Source: JAJCYL01 sp965206015 (GTDB taxonomy: Bacteria > Bacteroidota > Bacteroidia > Cytophagales > Cyclobacteriaceae). Taken from it: 64,000 nucleotides of DNA. The stretch spans positions 124,001-188,000 of the forward strand of contig CBDBIW010000004.1 in NCBI GenBank assembly GCA_965206015.1, written 5' to 3'. Below are positions 19,117 through 27,561 of the stretch, piece after piece. The number at the start of each line of letters is the position of its first letter. The stretch's first letter is position 1. Position numbers and translations under genes: made by a program. Under the pieces are notes generated by a model that searched no databases, had not been told where the DNA came from, and saw nothing but the letters and a program-made list of their open reading frames with translations.

Positions 19117-19190
19117 CACCCGCACAGGGAGTCGAACCCCGAACCTACGCCTTAGAAGGGCGTTGCTCTATCCAGTTGAGCTATACGGGC
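19117..19190 (-). tRNA. tRNA-Arg (anticodon TCT)
   Basis: The minus strand folds as a tRNA: acceptor arm GCCCGTA with TGCGGGT, D-arm GCTC...GAGC, anticodon stem ACGCC/GGCGT with loop CTTCTAA (anticodon TCT), and T-arm CGGGG-TTCGACT-CCCTG containing one non-Watson-Crick pair. The discriminator is G and no CCA is encoded. It lies 46 bases downstream of tRNA-Ser. Confidence 0.93.
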
Positions 19191-19236
19191 GATTGTGCTT
19201 TACAATATAAAGGATCAACTATGTTGATCCCCAATA

Positions 19237-19326
19237 TGGCGGAGGGGGGGGGATTCGAACCCCCGGTACGATCACTCGCACGCATGTTTAGCAAACATGT
19301 GGTTTCAGCCACTCACCCACCTCTCC
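19237..19326 (-). tRNA. tRNA-Ser (anticodon GCT)
   Basis: The minus strand gives a class II tRNA with a long variable arm: acceptor GGAGAGG, anticodon stem CATGT/ACATG with GCT in the loop, T-arm GGGGG-TTCGAAT-CCCCC, and an encoded CCA end at 19237-19239. The acceptor 3' strand reads CCCCTCC where CCTCTCC would pair fully, leaving an A-C mismatch at pair 5-68 next to a nine-base G/C homopolymer; a base error in the homopolymer is possible. Between this gene and tRNA-Arg lies a perfect 8-bp hairpin (19212-19230), perhaps a processing or weak termination signal. Confidence 0.9.
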
Positions 19327-19353
19327 GTGTTCTATGACTCAAAATTAAGTTCG

Positions 19354-19361
19354 CAAATATA
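19354..19361 (-). promoter_or_regulatory. Bacteroidota -7 box upstream of tRNA-Ser
   Basis: The minus strand reads TATATTTG, matching the Bacteroidota -7 consensus TAnnTTTG, 28 bases before the tRNA-Ser 5' end. No well-spaced TTG -33 box is obvious. Confidence 0.45.
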
Positions 19362-19505
19362 GTATTGCAACTTCGAGTAACCATAGCGAGATATGGATTT
19401 TAGTCTCAGTATTCCTTTAACATTATTTAACACTTAAAGAATCATTTGAAGCAACAGGATTGACTATGGATCGTGATTAATCAAGTAGCTTTACGACCTT
19501 CAATT

Positions 19506-20474
19506 ATGACTTGGCTCAATTCTATAGATACGCTCGAAATAGTATTTGTGATAGCATTCGTGGGGCTGTACTTTTTGCACATCACCAGAGTTATAAGGAT
19601 TGCCAAAACAATAAACACCGCATACGAGGCCATCTTTTACAAAGTACTGGTGAGATTAGCTTATTTCATTCTTCTTGTAGTCGCTCTACTCGGCCCTTCC
19701 TTTGGGGAAACCGGCAGAGAGGTCAAGTCCGTCGGTAAAGACATTTTTATTGCTGTAGATCTTTCAGAATCGATGAATGCTTTTGACATTCAACCAAGTA
19801 GACTGGAAAAATTGAAATTTGAACTAAAAAATCTGGTTGATGCTTTTAATTCTGACCGAATTGGCTTGATTATGTTCTCGAATGAGGCCTTCGTGCAATG
19901 CCCCTTGACTTATGACCAGAGTGCACTAAATTTATTTATAGAGACCCTTAATACACAATTGGTTCCAAACTCGGGAACAGACTTTGGTCCGCCAATGAAG
20001 ACAGCGTTGGCTAAACTAAATGATGAGGATTCACCAGTGACACAACAAAAATCAAAAGTGATTCTCCTTATTAGTGATGGTGAAGATTTTGGTGAAGAAA
20101 CCGAAACAATTGCCAAAGAAGTTGAACAATCCGGTATCAAACTTTTTACCCTTGGAATCGGCACTGACCGCGGAAGTAAAATAATGACACGTAGCGGATT
20201 TAAAAAAGACCGGAATGGGAATGAAGTCATCTCGAAATTAAATTCATCTTCACTCAAGGAACTTGCCGCAAGAACTGGAGGAAAATATTTTAAGATCAAT
20301 GAATCTCAGAATGACATTTCAAGACTAGTCAACACTATTAGGAATATTGAAGGCGAACTCAGGGATACAAAGAAAATGGATGTTTCGGCCAATAAGTACT
20401 ACTACTTTTTAGCTTTAGCTCTATTTCTTATGGTGATTGACTTCCTAACCAGTGTAAAAACTATCAGAATATGA
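19506..20474 (+). CDS. batB: BatB-like VWA-domain membrane protein
   Basis: The protein has two N-terminal membrane helices (around residues 8-25 and 50-65), a von Willebrand factor A domain with the metal-binding motif D85-L-S-E-S89, ISDGEDFGEE in the middle and TLGIGTDRG later, and a C-terminal membrane helix. This is the layout of the Bacteroidota BatA/BatB proteins, linked to aerotolerance and stress. I start it at ATG 19506 rather than the upstream GTG at 19473, since the hydrophobic N-terminus begins directly after this ATG. Its stop codon overlaps the start of the next gene by four bases. A BatA gene is not adjacent. Confidence 0.85.
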   Translation: MTWLNSIDTLEIVFVIAFVGLYFLHITRVIRIAKTINTAYEAIFYKVLVRLAYFILLVVALLGPSFGETGREVKSVGKDIFIAVDLSESMNAFDIQPSRLEKLKFELKNLVDAFNSDRIGLIMFSNEAFVQCPLTYDQSALNLFIETLNTQLVPNSGTDFGPPMKTALAKLNDEDSPVTQQKSKVILLISDGEDFGEETETIAKEVEQSGIKLFTLGIGTDRGSKIMTRSGFKKDRNGNEVISKLNSSSLKELAARTGGKYFKINESQNDISRLVNTIRNIEGELRDTKKMDVSANKYYYFLALALFLMVIDFLTSVKTIRI

Positions 20475-21376
20475 AAATCGGCCTAACTATATCGTTCATT
20501 CTGGGAGTGATTTCTACTGATCTCAATGATATCGCAACGGTCAATGCCTTAAAGGCTGATGCCGAAAAGGCGTACAAAAGTGGCAATTACAAAGTGGCAT
20601 TTTATAAGTATCAAATGTTGGTGGATTCCTTCCAGGTCACTGATGACAACCTACTGCTTAATTATGCCAATGCAAGCTATTATCTCACAGGGCTAAACGG
20701 AAAAATCGATGAATCAGTGACCGGCGATGAAGACTCTAATTTTGCAAAAGAGGCAATGAGTAATTATCAAAAACTCACAGGATCCACAGATCAACAAATC
20801 AGATCCGCAGCGTATAATCAAATTGGGGTAATCAACTATCATATGGGCAATGGAGTTGAGCAGCAAGGTGAAAAATACCTTAATGAATCCCTCTCTTACT
20901 TTAAACAATCTCTTATTAGCAACTCTTCAAATGACAATGCCAGGTACAATTATGAAGTGGTAAAAAAGAAACTAGGGGAACAGAAAAATCAGGATCAGGA
21001 TAACAAAGACGAGAAAGAAGAAAACGAAGATCAAAAAAATAAGGATAAGCAGGACCAAGACCAGCAGGACCAAGAACAGGACAAGGAAAAGCAAGGGAAC
21101 GAGGAGGAACAAGAAAATCAAGAACAGCAAAATCAGGAGCAAAACGAGGATGGCGAAGAGCAGGAAAGTGAAGAACAACAAAATGAACAAGAGCAAAAAG
21201 AACAAGAAGAGAAGGAATCCCAGCAGTCGCCTTCAGAAAAATTAAAGGAAATGAATATTAGTGAAGAGATGACAAAGATGATTTTAGAAGCACTCCGAAA
21301 TAATGAAGTACAATACATTCAGCAGCAAAAACGCAAACCAACAAAGAAGGCAGACAGCAAAAAACCGGATTGGTGA
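20471..21376 (+). CDS. batC: BatC-like TPR protein with Glu/Gln-rich tail
   Basis: This 301-residue protein has an N-terminal hydrophobic signal, TPR-like helices (NALKADAEKAYKSGNYKVAFYKYQ and later NQIGVINYHMGNG...YFKQSL), then a very acidic, glutamine-rich low-complexity region of roughly 80 residues (about 165-245) built of E, Q, K, D and N, and a short C-terminal helix ending in lysine-rich sequence. Position after batB with an ATGA overlap indicates translational coupling. It corresponds to BatC/BatE-type TPR proteins of Bat operons, which assist the VWA proteins at the inner membrane. The low-complexity tail explains a long leucine-rich open frame on the other strand. Confidence 0.8.
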   Translation: MKIGLTISFILGVISTDLNDIATVNALKADAEKAYKSGNYKVAFYKYQMLVDSFQVTDDNLLLNYANASYYLTGLNGKIDESVTGDEDSNFAKEAMSNYQKLTGSTDQQIRSAAYNQIGVINYHMGNGVEQQGEKYLNESLSYFKQSLISNSSNDNARYNYEVVKKKLGEQKNQDQDNKDEKEENEDQKNKDKQDQDQQDQEQDKEKQGNEEEQENQEQQNQEQNEDGEEQESEEQQNEQEQKEQEEKESQQSPSEKLKEMNISEEMTKMILEALRNNEVQYIQQQKRKPTKKADSKKPDW

Positions 21377-21447
21377 TAATTGCTTCTTCTAACCTCCAAA
21401 GTCGTTTTCATGTCATTGACTCCAATGACACTTTACCCATTTGGGTT

Positions 21448-21455
21448 TAAATTTG
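21448..21455 (+). promoter_or_regulatory. Bacteroidota -7 box upstream of the second thiolase
   Basis: TAAATTTG matches TAnnTTTG and lies 38 bases before the start codon at 21493, in a 116-bp gap after batC. A TTG at a normal -33 distance is not clear. Confidence 0.45.
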
Positions 21456-21492
21456 CAACTTTAAGCACTTAACTCATTAACACAGAAATTCA

Positions 21493-22680
21493 ATGCAGGA
21501 AGTATATATGATATCTTCTGTTAGAACACCTATTGGCAGTTTTGGTGGAACTTTAGCCGGATTTAGTGCAACACAGCTTGGATCACTTGCCATCAAAGGT
21601 GCTTTGTCCAAAGCCAATATTCAAGCTAGTATTGTCGAAGAAGTAATCATGGGCAATGTAGTGTCTGCCAATCTAGGTCAGGCCCCAGCCAGACAGGCGG
21701 CACTTGGAGCGGGAATTGGACAAAACGTACCTTGTACCACCGTGAACAAAGTGTGTGCTTCTGGTATGAAAGCAGCCATGCTGGCTTCACAAACAATTAT
21801 GCTTGGTCATACAGATGCTGTAATAGCCGGTGGTATGGAAAGTATGTCAAATATTCCCTACTATATTCCCAAAGCCCGGTATGGCTATAAATATGGAAAT
21901 GGTCAGCTGATTGACGGTCTCTTGAATGACGGACTTTGGGAGGTTTACAATAAATTTCCAATGGGTAATTGCGCAGACAATACGGCAAAGGAAATGGATA
22001 TCAGTCGTGAGGAACAAGATGAGTATGCCATCAATTCTTACAAACGATCTGCTGCCTCAACTAAATCAGGAAAGTTTATCGATGAAATAGTTCCTGTGGA
22101 AATACCTCAGAGAAAGGGCGATCCTATTATTATGAAACAGGATGAGGAGTTTAAGAATGTCATTTTTGAGAAAATTCCTCTTCTGAAACCAGTTTTTTCA
22201 TCTGAAGGGACAGTTACTGCCGCCAATGCCAGTACAATGAATGACGGAGCATCCGCAATGGTTTTGATGAGTAAAGCGAAAGCAAATGAAATGGGACTTA
22301 AACCAGTGGTTAAAATCAGAGGTTTCGCTGATGCCGCACAAGACCCGCTCTGGTTTACAACCGCACCCTCTTTGGCCATTCCTAAAGCAATGAAAAACGC
22401 GGGTATAGAAAAATCGGATATAGATTACTACGAAATAAATGAGGCATTTAGTGCTGTAGCGATCGCTAATAATCGTCAACTGAACTTGGATCCGGATAGA
22501 GTCAATGTCAATGGCGGTGCCGTTGCGCTTGGCCATCCACTTGGCTGTTCAGGTGCAAGAATAATGACTACCCTAAATTCAGTATTAGATCAAAATAATG
22601 GAACGATTGGCGTGGCTGGAATTTGTAATGGCGGGGGCGGGGCCTCTGCAATCGTTTTAGAGAAATTACAGCTAATATGA
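21493..22680 (+). CDS. atoB: Acetyl-CoA C-acetyltransferase (biosynthetic-type thiolase)
   Basis: The 395-residue enzyme has the acyl-accepting cysteine at residue 88 in NKVCASGMK, the histidine motif NGGAVALGHPLGCSGAR near residue 342-358, and the second cysteine in GICNGGGGAS at the C-terminus. These are typical of acetoacetyl-CoA thiolases that condense or split acetyl-CoA units. It is closer to the general AtoB/ThlA type than the PcaF-like thiolase at 5174-6382. It has its own likely promoter and no evident pathway partners next to it; it may serve isoprenoid synthesis or fatty-acid breakdown. Confidence 0.9.
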   Translation: MQEVYMISSVRTPIGSFGGTLAGFSATQLGSLAIKGALSKANIQASIVEEVIMGNVVSANLGQAPARQAALGAGIGQNVPCTTVNKVCASGMKAAMLASQTIMLGHTDAVIAGGMESMSNIPYYIPKARYGYKYGNGQLIDGLLNDGLWEVYNKFPMGNCADNTAKEMDISREEQDEYAINSYKRSAASTKSGKFIDEIVPVEIPQRKGDPIIMKQDEEFKNVIFEKIPLLKPVFSSEGTVTAANASTMNDGASAMVLMSKAKANEMGLKPVVKIRGFADAAQDPLWFTTAPSLAIPKAMKNAGIEKSDIDYYEINEAFSAVAIANNRQLNLDPDRVNVNGGAVALGHPLGCSGARIMTTLNSVLDQNNGTIGVAGICNGGGGASAIVLEKLQLI

Positions 22681-22725
22681 AATTGAGTACAGAATCTGAC
22701 GTTAAGCATTGATGAATACGTCTTC

Positions 22726-24042
22726 ATGAATTATCTCTTGCCTGTTTTTTTGATTCTTGTATCCATCGACCAGAGCGTTGCTCAATCCAGGGTAGTTACA
22801 TACTATGACTATCCAGAAGGTGCAAAAAATGAAGAATATTATGTTCTTGATAAAGACAGCACCAAAGTTCATGGCGAATATCTGAAATTTGCCCCGACAG
22901 GTGAAATAATTGTAAAGGGACAGTATAAGTCCGGAAAGAGGTCGGGGTGGTTTGAAAACTATTATGGAGACGGTTCACTACAACGCAAAACTGAATATTC
23001 CGACGGCATCAGACAGGGAGAAACTTTAGTTTATGATCGGGACGGATCATTAATGCAAATGGCCACTTTCAAAAATGACACGATTGTTGGTAACCTCATG
23101 GTCTTTTATCCCAGTGGTGCTCTAAAAAGCAAATCAGTATTTGCAAAGGGCAAACCCGATGGGATGGTCTATTACTATTACGAAGACAGTACTCTAAAAG
23201 AAGAAGTACCTTATCGAAAAGGAAAACCCAATGGTGTGAGTAAAAGCTATTATCCAGACACTACGCTTAAATCAGAAGGAAATTACGAAGATGGTCGGCA
23301 AGAAGGATTTTTGAAAACTTATTACCCTAACGGCCAGCTTGAGACTGAGGCTTACAAAGTCCATGACTTGCAAAATGGTAACTACAAACACTATTTCGAA
23401 GATGGTAAAATCAAGTTAGAGGGGGAGTATTTAGGGGGTCAACTGAATGGGCCTGTGGCATCCTATTATCCATCAGGTACCAAAAGACAAGAATTTTTCT
23501 ACAAAACAGGATTTAGGGCGGGGAGGAACTTGATTTTTTACGAAAACGGACAAATATCAAATTCCACATCTTATTCTGATGAAGAAAAAAATCAGAAAAT
23601 CCAGGAGTTTAGTGAATCCGGTAAACTAATGGCTGAAAAAGAATTTAAGGACGGAATGGAAACGGGTCTATGGAAATATTATAACCTCAACCAACAACTG
23701 GCTCGGGATGAGAAATACGAGAAAGGAAAATTACATGGTATTGTGAATACTTATAATGACGATGGCGAAATCTCCTTGTCCCAGGAATATGAAAAGGGTA
23801 AAATCCATGGTACTACCACAAAATATTTTTCCAAGAACAGTGTAGAATATGAAATGCAGTGCGAATTTGACCGTAGAGAGGGAAAATATAAAAAATATCA
23901 TCCAAATGGGGTATTGGCTGAAGAGGGTCAATACAGGAAAGATACAATGGATGGAGACTGGAAATACTTCGATGAAGAAGAGAAGTTAATCAAGGAATCC
24001 AGCTACTCGCTGGGCAAACTGCACAAGGAGAAGACCTATTAA
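22726..24042 (+). CDS. Secreted MORN-repeat protein, YwqK antitoxin-like family
   Basis: The 438-residue protein has a signal peptide (ending near SVAQS) and about fourteen repeats of the type G-x-x-x-x-Y-Y-x-x-G-x-L-K-x-E-x-x-Y, for example SGWFENYYGDGSLQRKTEY and GVSKSYYPDTTLKSEGNY. These are MORN-like (MORN_2) repeats of the YwqK family. Despite the family name (toxin-antitoxin), there is no toxin gene beside it, and Bacteroidota hold many such surface or periplasmic repeat proteins of unknown role. It follows the thiolase by 45 bases on the same strand. Confidence 0.8.
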   Translation: MNYLLPVFLILVSIDQSVAQSRVVTYYDYPEGAKNEEYYVLDKDSTKVHGEYLKFAPTGEIIVKGQYKSGKRSGWFENYYGDGSLQRKTEYSDGIRQGETLVYDRDGSLMQMATFKNDTIVGNLMVFYPSGALKSKSVFAKGKPDGMVYYYYEDSTLKEEVPYRKGKPNGVSKSYYPDTTLKSEGNYEDGRQEGFLKTYYPNGQLETEAYKVHDLQNGNYKHYFEDGKIKLEGEYLGGQLNGPVASYYPSGTKRQEFFYKTGFRAGRNLIFYENGQISNSTSYSDEEKNQKIQEFSESGKLMAEKEFKDGMETGLWKYYNLNQQLARDEKYEKGKLHGIVNTYNDDGEISLSQEYEKGKIHGTTTKYFSKNSVEYEMQCEFDRREGKYKKYHPNGVLAEEGQYRKDTMDGDWKYFDEEEKLIKESSYSLGKLHKEKTY

Positions 24043-24053
24043 TACAAATCATT

Positions 24054-24432
24054 TTGAGAACATCCGTTTCAGGCGATATTCATGGTGCCTATAAAACCCT
24101 GCTACAATGTCTGGAGAGAAGCCAATTCAACTTAAAAGCAGATCAGCTAATCTTCCTCGGAGATGTTTGTGACCGAGGCCCCGAAACAGTGGCTTGCATT
24201 GGTCACTTATTGGCTTGCATTGGTCACTTATTATTAATTGATATATTATTAATTGATAACCTAATAGCCCTAAAAGGCAATCCACGATATCTGGACTTCG
24301 GACTGGTTCAAAGGCAATGCTTATGATGAGAAAATGTGGTTTCAGCATGGTGGTGGTTTGGCCACCTATGAAGGCTGTCTCATTAACAATTTTACATGGT
24401 ATGGAGATTTTAATCCAGGCATTAAACCTTAG
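24054..24432 (+). pseudogene. Calcineurin-like metallophosphoesterase, broken
   Basis: The N-terminal part shows the metal-binding motifs SGDIHGAYKTL and FLGDVCDRGPE. The third motif, GNHD, is broken by one extra C near 24282 (ggcaatccacgat), so the first frame reads GNPRYL while the second frame resumes as HDIWTSDWFKGNAYDEKMWFQHGG and ends at TAG 24430-24432. The region between carries two consecutive in-frame tandem duplications. The start codon is a TTG, perhaps a mutated ATG. The family contains serine/threonine phosphatases of about 200-240 residues, so the C-terminal part is also short. Little else is recognisable up to 24495. Confidence 0.82.
24190..24258 (+). repeat. Two consecutive perfect tandem duplications (21 bp x2, 15 bp x2)
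   Basis: Bases 24190-24210 are repeated exactly at 24211-24231 (21 bases, seven codons), and 24229-24243 are repeated exactly at 24244-24258 (15 bases, five codons). The second pair overlaps the end of the first by three bases. Both keep the frame, so the protein would read CIGHLLA twice and then LLID twice. They lie inside the broken phosphoesterase gene. Confidence 0.95.
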
Positions 24433-24495
24433 GCTTATCCAAATCTTAAATAGAAACGTCTCGGCTACCCCAGTTCAAACCATTTTACCACGGGC

Positions 24496-27138
24496 TTATT
24501 TACCATGACTTTTAGAATCTTTTCTCAGCCAGTATAGCAAATAAGGAACATTATAGGCATGAGTCCATCCGAAAACTCTCAGACCTTGTTTAATACTCCA
24601 ATTCGCATCACCACTCACATCTCTATTTTCGGGATCGTCTGGCAAATGACTCACGTTTGTTAGTGCTTCAGCTAACAGTTTCTGAGTTGGATAGCTATTA
24701 AAGGGTTTAGGCAGTTTATCTGTTTTCAGAACTTCGGCTCTTTTAATTGCTTCGTTCAGAAAACTTGGATCACTTGAAAACTCATACCCAATCAATAAGC
24801 TGTGAATACTGGATAAGTAGGATTCATACTTGTGGTTCCAGGGTGGTATGTCCCGTACAGCTCTGGCGTGCTTAATCAGGGATGACTTAATGCTTTCGTC
24901 TCCGGTTATTTGATAATACTTGCTCAAGCTGTGAGATGCGTATACCTGGGTATAACCATAGCGGTCCATCACCAGGCTATTGTACTGGTCCGAACCGGCC
25001 TGTAGTTCTAACATGCGTTCGACTCTGTCGTCAAGTTCAATGCGATACTTATCTAACTTTGTGGCATCATAAAGTTCTGTCAAATTCCAGACTGAGAGGT
25101 ACAGCCTTCTGCCTGAGAGCCCATGTTCACTCCATATTCGTCTTATGTATGCGTCACCTGTCTGTTTTGCTATTTCCAGGCCACGATGATAACCGGTTAA
25201 GTAGTAGGAAGCCAACCAACCGGGAGCCCATACATGAGCACTTAAGAGTGCTGTCCATTGTTGTCGGGCATGCCTTCTGCCGATTCCTAAATATGGTGTT
25301 CCTGATGATTTATCCTTATAGCCCCAATAATCTACTGCGTCGTTACTTCCGGCGTCATATTTGGGAAATGTTGGCCAATGGATATTATCAACATCCATTG
25401 TATGTCGACTAGTAGCTTCAGCTGCTAAATAATATTTCGGATTACCGGTACGCATAAATTGTATCCAAAGCATAAAATCTTGTGAGGGCTCGTTGTTGGA
25501 CCATTGGAACCAATCCTCGTTATAGTAATATGTTTTGAAATCACCGTAATCGAACATTCCATACCATGGCTCCCATTTTTGGTTGAAAAGCACCCAATCG
25601 AACTTATAATCCAAACCCCTTTCATACTCAGGAAAAGATGAATCCGAAGAAGAGAATGCGCCGTAGACGAGACTGTTAGCGTACCACTTAGTATCAGCGT
25701 GGGCTACGGGTGGGTTAAGAAAGTAGTCCATTTCAGACCAAACCTTTTCAAAATTTCCGTTTTCATGAAAATTGTAGGTCAGTTCTGTGGTTTTGGCCAA
25801 TCCTTGCGCAAAGTTGTCTAGCATTTGCCCATCTGGCTTAAGCGATTGTCGGGCAAAGCTCATAGGCTTTTCGTCAGGAGGCCACAAATAAATGTTGAGT
25901 AAGTCTTCATCAAGATTTATATCATATCCCTTGGGAAACTCCTCCAGGTAGTTTCGAATGCCAATTGAAATGCCCCTTTGGGTATCTGAAATGTCAATCC
26001 AGCCTTCTCCCTTTTCAGTTCTAATCTCAGTTTGACCCTTCACGTGAATGGCGGCATTATAAGATTCAATTCTTTTTGTAGTAGAGGATGCCGATGTAGG
26101 AGGTAAAGTGCTGATGTTGGGACCTGTCTGACGGATTGAAATGATTTCTTTTGGATCTGGCATTAAATCTGCAATTTGGGAAGGACCGTCCTCCCACCAT
26201 TTTCCACTCACGTATCCCGTCTTGCAAGTTTCATTTTTCTGAAGGTTGTACTTTAAATTGAACCCCACAGATGCCAATTGATCATTAGGCTGCATCCAGG
26301 AGGAATCAGTCTCATCATAGGTCGAAATTACTTTTTCGTTTTGGGTAGCAATATTTGCGTGCTGTCCATCGTAATTTTTGTGTTTGTCAGGTATTCCTGT
26401 ATAAACTATGGTGTGCAACACCTTTAAATAGGATTTTCCCGCATAAGAATGAATTCTGGTAATGAATGGTGAGTTATTGTTGTCCTTTCTTGAATATAGA
26501 TATTCGCCTTCAAGTCTTAAAATTGAGTGCAGTGGCCCGGAGCCTTTTTCCTTAATCATTCTGTGGATGACCGCTTTAGATTCATCAATGCCCAAATCAT
26601 CAAGAATATCGAGGAATGATCCCCTATCATTCTCATTTGAGGCAATTAGATCTTCATTATCATATCCATCATTTTCGAGGTCGAAGTATACCTTATGGAG
26701 GAATCCCCCATCACCTTTGTTGATTAAAACCTTAATCTTTCCGGTGGTTATTTCTGCAAATCCATTGGCCCTCTGGTTATTTGTGCTCGTAACTATCGGG
26801 CCGCTGTAAGGTTTTCTGACAACTTTGTCCCCATATTCGACCGTATAATCTTTGGAATTGTTAGTAAAAAAAAACACCCATACCCATTTAAGACTGGTAT
26901 CAATCGGTTCCCATGTAGCTACCTCTGTTATTTGTGAAACAATTTCTTTCCCTGACGAATCAAGAATTCTTACCTGATCAGGTGAATTAAGTTCACCTTT
27001 TGGAAAGGGTAATCCCATGGTAATCGGGGCTCCAATGGTGTGGTTTTCAACAGTAATCGGAATTTGTTTTTGAGCTTTAACCTGAAGGGAGATACAAATT
27101 GAGACTATGAATAAGGAAAAATTGATGTGCATGAACAA
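24496..27138 (-). CDS. PcRGLX/YetA-like secreted protein (exo-rhamnogalacturonan lyase-related)
   Basis: The 880-residue protein begins with a signal peptide and a beta-rich domain of the RIFT-barrel kind (GAPITMGLPFPKGEL, then DQVRILDSSGKEI and DTSLKWVWVFF). A long helical region follows, with HARQQWTALLSAHVWAPGWLASYY near the middle and a C-terminal alpha/alpha barrel-like part. This is the layout of PcRGLX/YetA-like proteins, including family PL26 exo-rhamnogalacturonan lyases, that remove sugars from the ends of rhamnogalacturonan chains. Activity on pectin, ulvan or another rhamnose-bearing glycan cannot be decided from sequence. The frame is open over its full length. It stands between the broken phosphoesterase and IS remnants; the broken GH78 rhamnosidase lies 18 kb away. 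Confidence 0.7.
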   Translation of the reverse strand: MFMHINFSLFIVSICISLQVKAQKQIPITVENHTIGAPITMGLPFPKGELNSPDQVRILDSSGKEIVSQITEVATWEPIDTSLKWVWVFFFTNNSKDYTVEYGDKVVRKPYSGPIVTSTNNQRANGFAEITTGKIKVLINKGDGGFLHKVYFDLENDGYDNEDLIASNENDRGSFLDILDDLGIDESKAVIHRMIKEKGSGPLHSILRLEGEYLYSRKDNNNSPFITRIHSYAGKSYLKVLHTIVYTGIPDKHKNYDGQHANIATQNEKVISTYDETDSSWMQPNDQLASVGFNLKYNLQKNETCKTGYVSGKWWEDGPSQIADLMPDPKEIISIRQTGPNISTLPPTSASSTTKRIESYNAAIHVKGQTEIRTEKGEGWIDISDTQRGISIGIRNYLEEFPKGYDINLDEDLLNIYLWPPDEKPMSFARQSLKPDGQMLDNFAQGLAKTTELTYNFHENGNFEKVWSEMDYFLNPPVAHADTKWYANSLVYGAFSSSDSSFPEYERGLDYKFDWVLFNQKWEPWYGMFDYGDFKTYYYNEDWFQWSNNEPSQDFMLWIQFMRTGNPKYYLAAEATSRHTMDVDNIHWPTFPKYDAGSNDAVDYWGYKDKSSGTPYLGIGRRHARQQWTALLSAHVWAPGWLASYYLTGYHRGLEIAKQTGDAYIRRIWSEHGLSGRRLYLSVWNLTELYDATKLDKYRIELDDRVERMLELQAGSDQYNSLVMDRYGYTQVYASHSLSKYYQITGDESIKSSLIKHARAVRDIPPWNHKYESYLSSIHSLLIGYEFSSDPSFLNEAIKRAEVLKTDKLPKPFNSYPTQKLLAEALTNVSHLPDDPENRDVSGDANWSIKQGLRVFGWTHAYNVPYLLYWLRKDSKSHGK

Positions 27139-27292
27139 ACTGTTAGTTGGTATTGGTTATTATTATGAATACAGCATATGATGTGTAGACAGATAAATTA
27201 ACCGGCTGTACTGGAATTAAAGAGTGTTTCTGCGATTTGCTATAGCCGAGGAATAAGTGACTGTACTGGAGTGTAAGGACCATGTGCTGACT

Positions 27293-27559
27293 TTATTTCA
27301 CCATTGGACTTGGACGGGCCGAATCCCGGACAGAAAGTGACCAAACCCGGGGCCTCAATGCACTTACGAAAAAATCATTTTGTGAATCAATATACCCGTG
27401 ATGATTCATAAGGCTGACTTTAACCGGGCCAGTAACCTGTGCCACCGGAGTTTCGATATCCTGCCATTGTGTTGATCCTGTCTTTGGTATTCCGCGTAAG
27501 TCGCCTCCAGTGTAATAATCAAATTTTCCATAACTCAAACGCATCATTACGCTACCCAT
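27293..27559 (-). pseudogene. Fragment of an MBL-fold (ComEC-like) hydrolase
   Basis: About 88 residues match the later part of metallo-beta-lactamase-fold hydrolases of the ComEC-type: MRLSYGKFDYYTGGD, then VSLMNHHGYIDSQNDFFV (the NHHG metal motif) and ALRPRVW. The upstream half with the HxHxDH motif is missing: the frame ends at the left end of an IS4-type element (27562), so insertion cut the gene. The N-terminal half is not found on the far side of that element. After PSPMVK a stop ends the frame early. The 150 bases before 27293 show no further coding. Confidence 0.75.
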
Positions 27560-27561
27560 AT

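Noticed and set aside
20972..21205. Leucine- and phenylalanine-rich open frame on the minus strand, membrane-protein-like
   Set aside because: It is the complement of the Glu/Gln/Lys-rich low-complexity tail of the BatC-like gene; no independent gene evidence.
20990..21230. Repeats in the BatC tail considered as a CRISPR or tandem-repeat array
   Set aside because: Only degenerate GAA/CAA-rich codon runs; no constant repeat and spacer pattern. No CRISPR array was found anywhere.
22726..24042. YwqK-type protein as the antitoxin of a toxin-antitoxin pair
   Set aside because: It is secreted by its signal peptide and has no toxin gene next to it; the family name alone does not support this.
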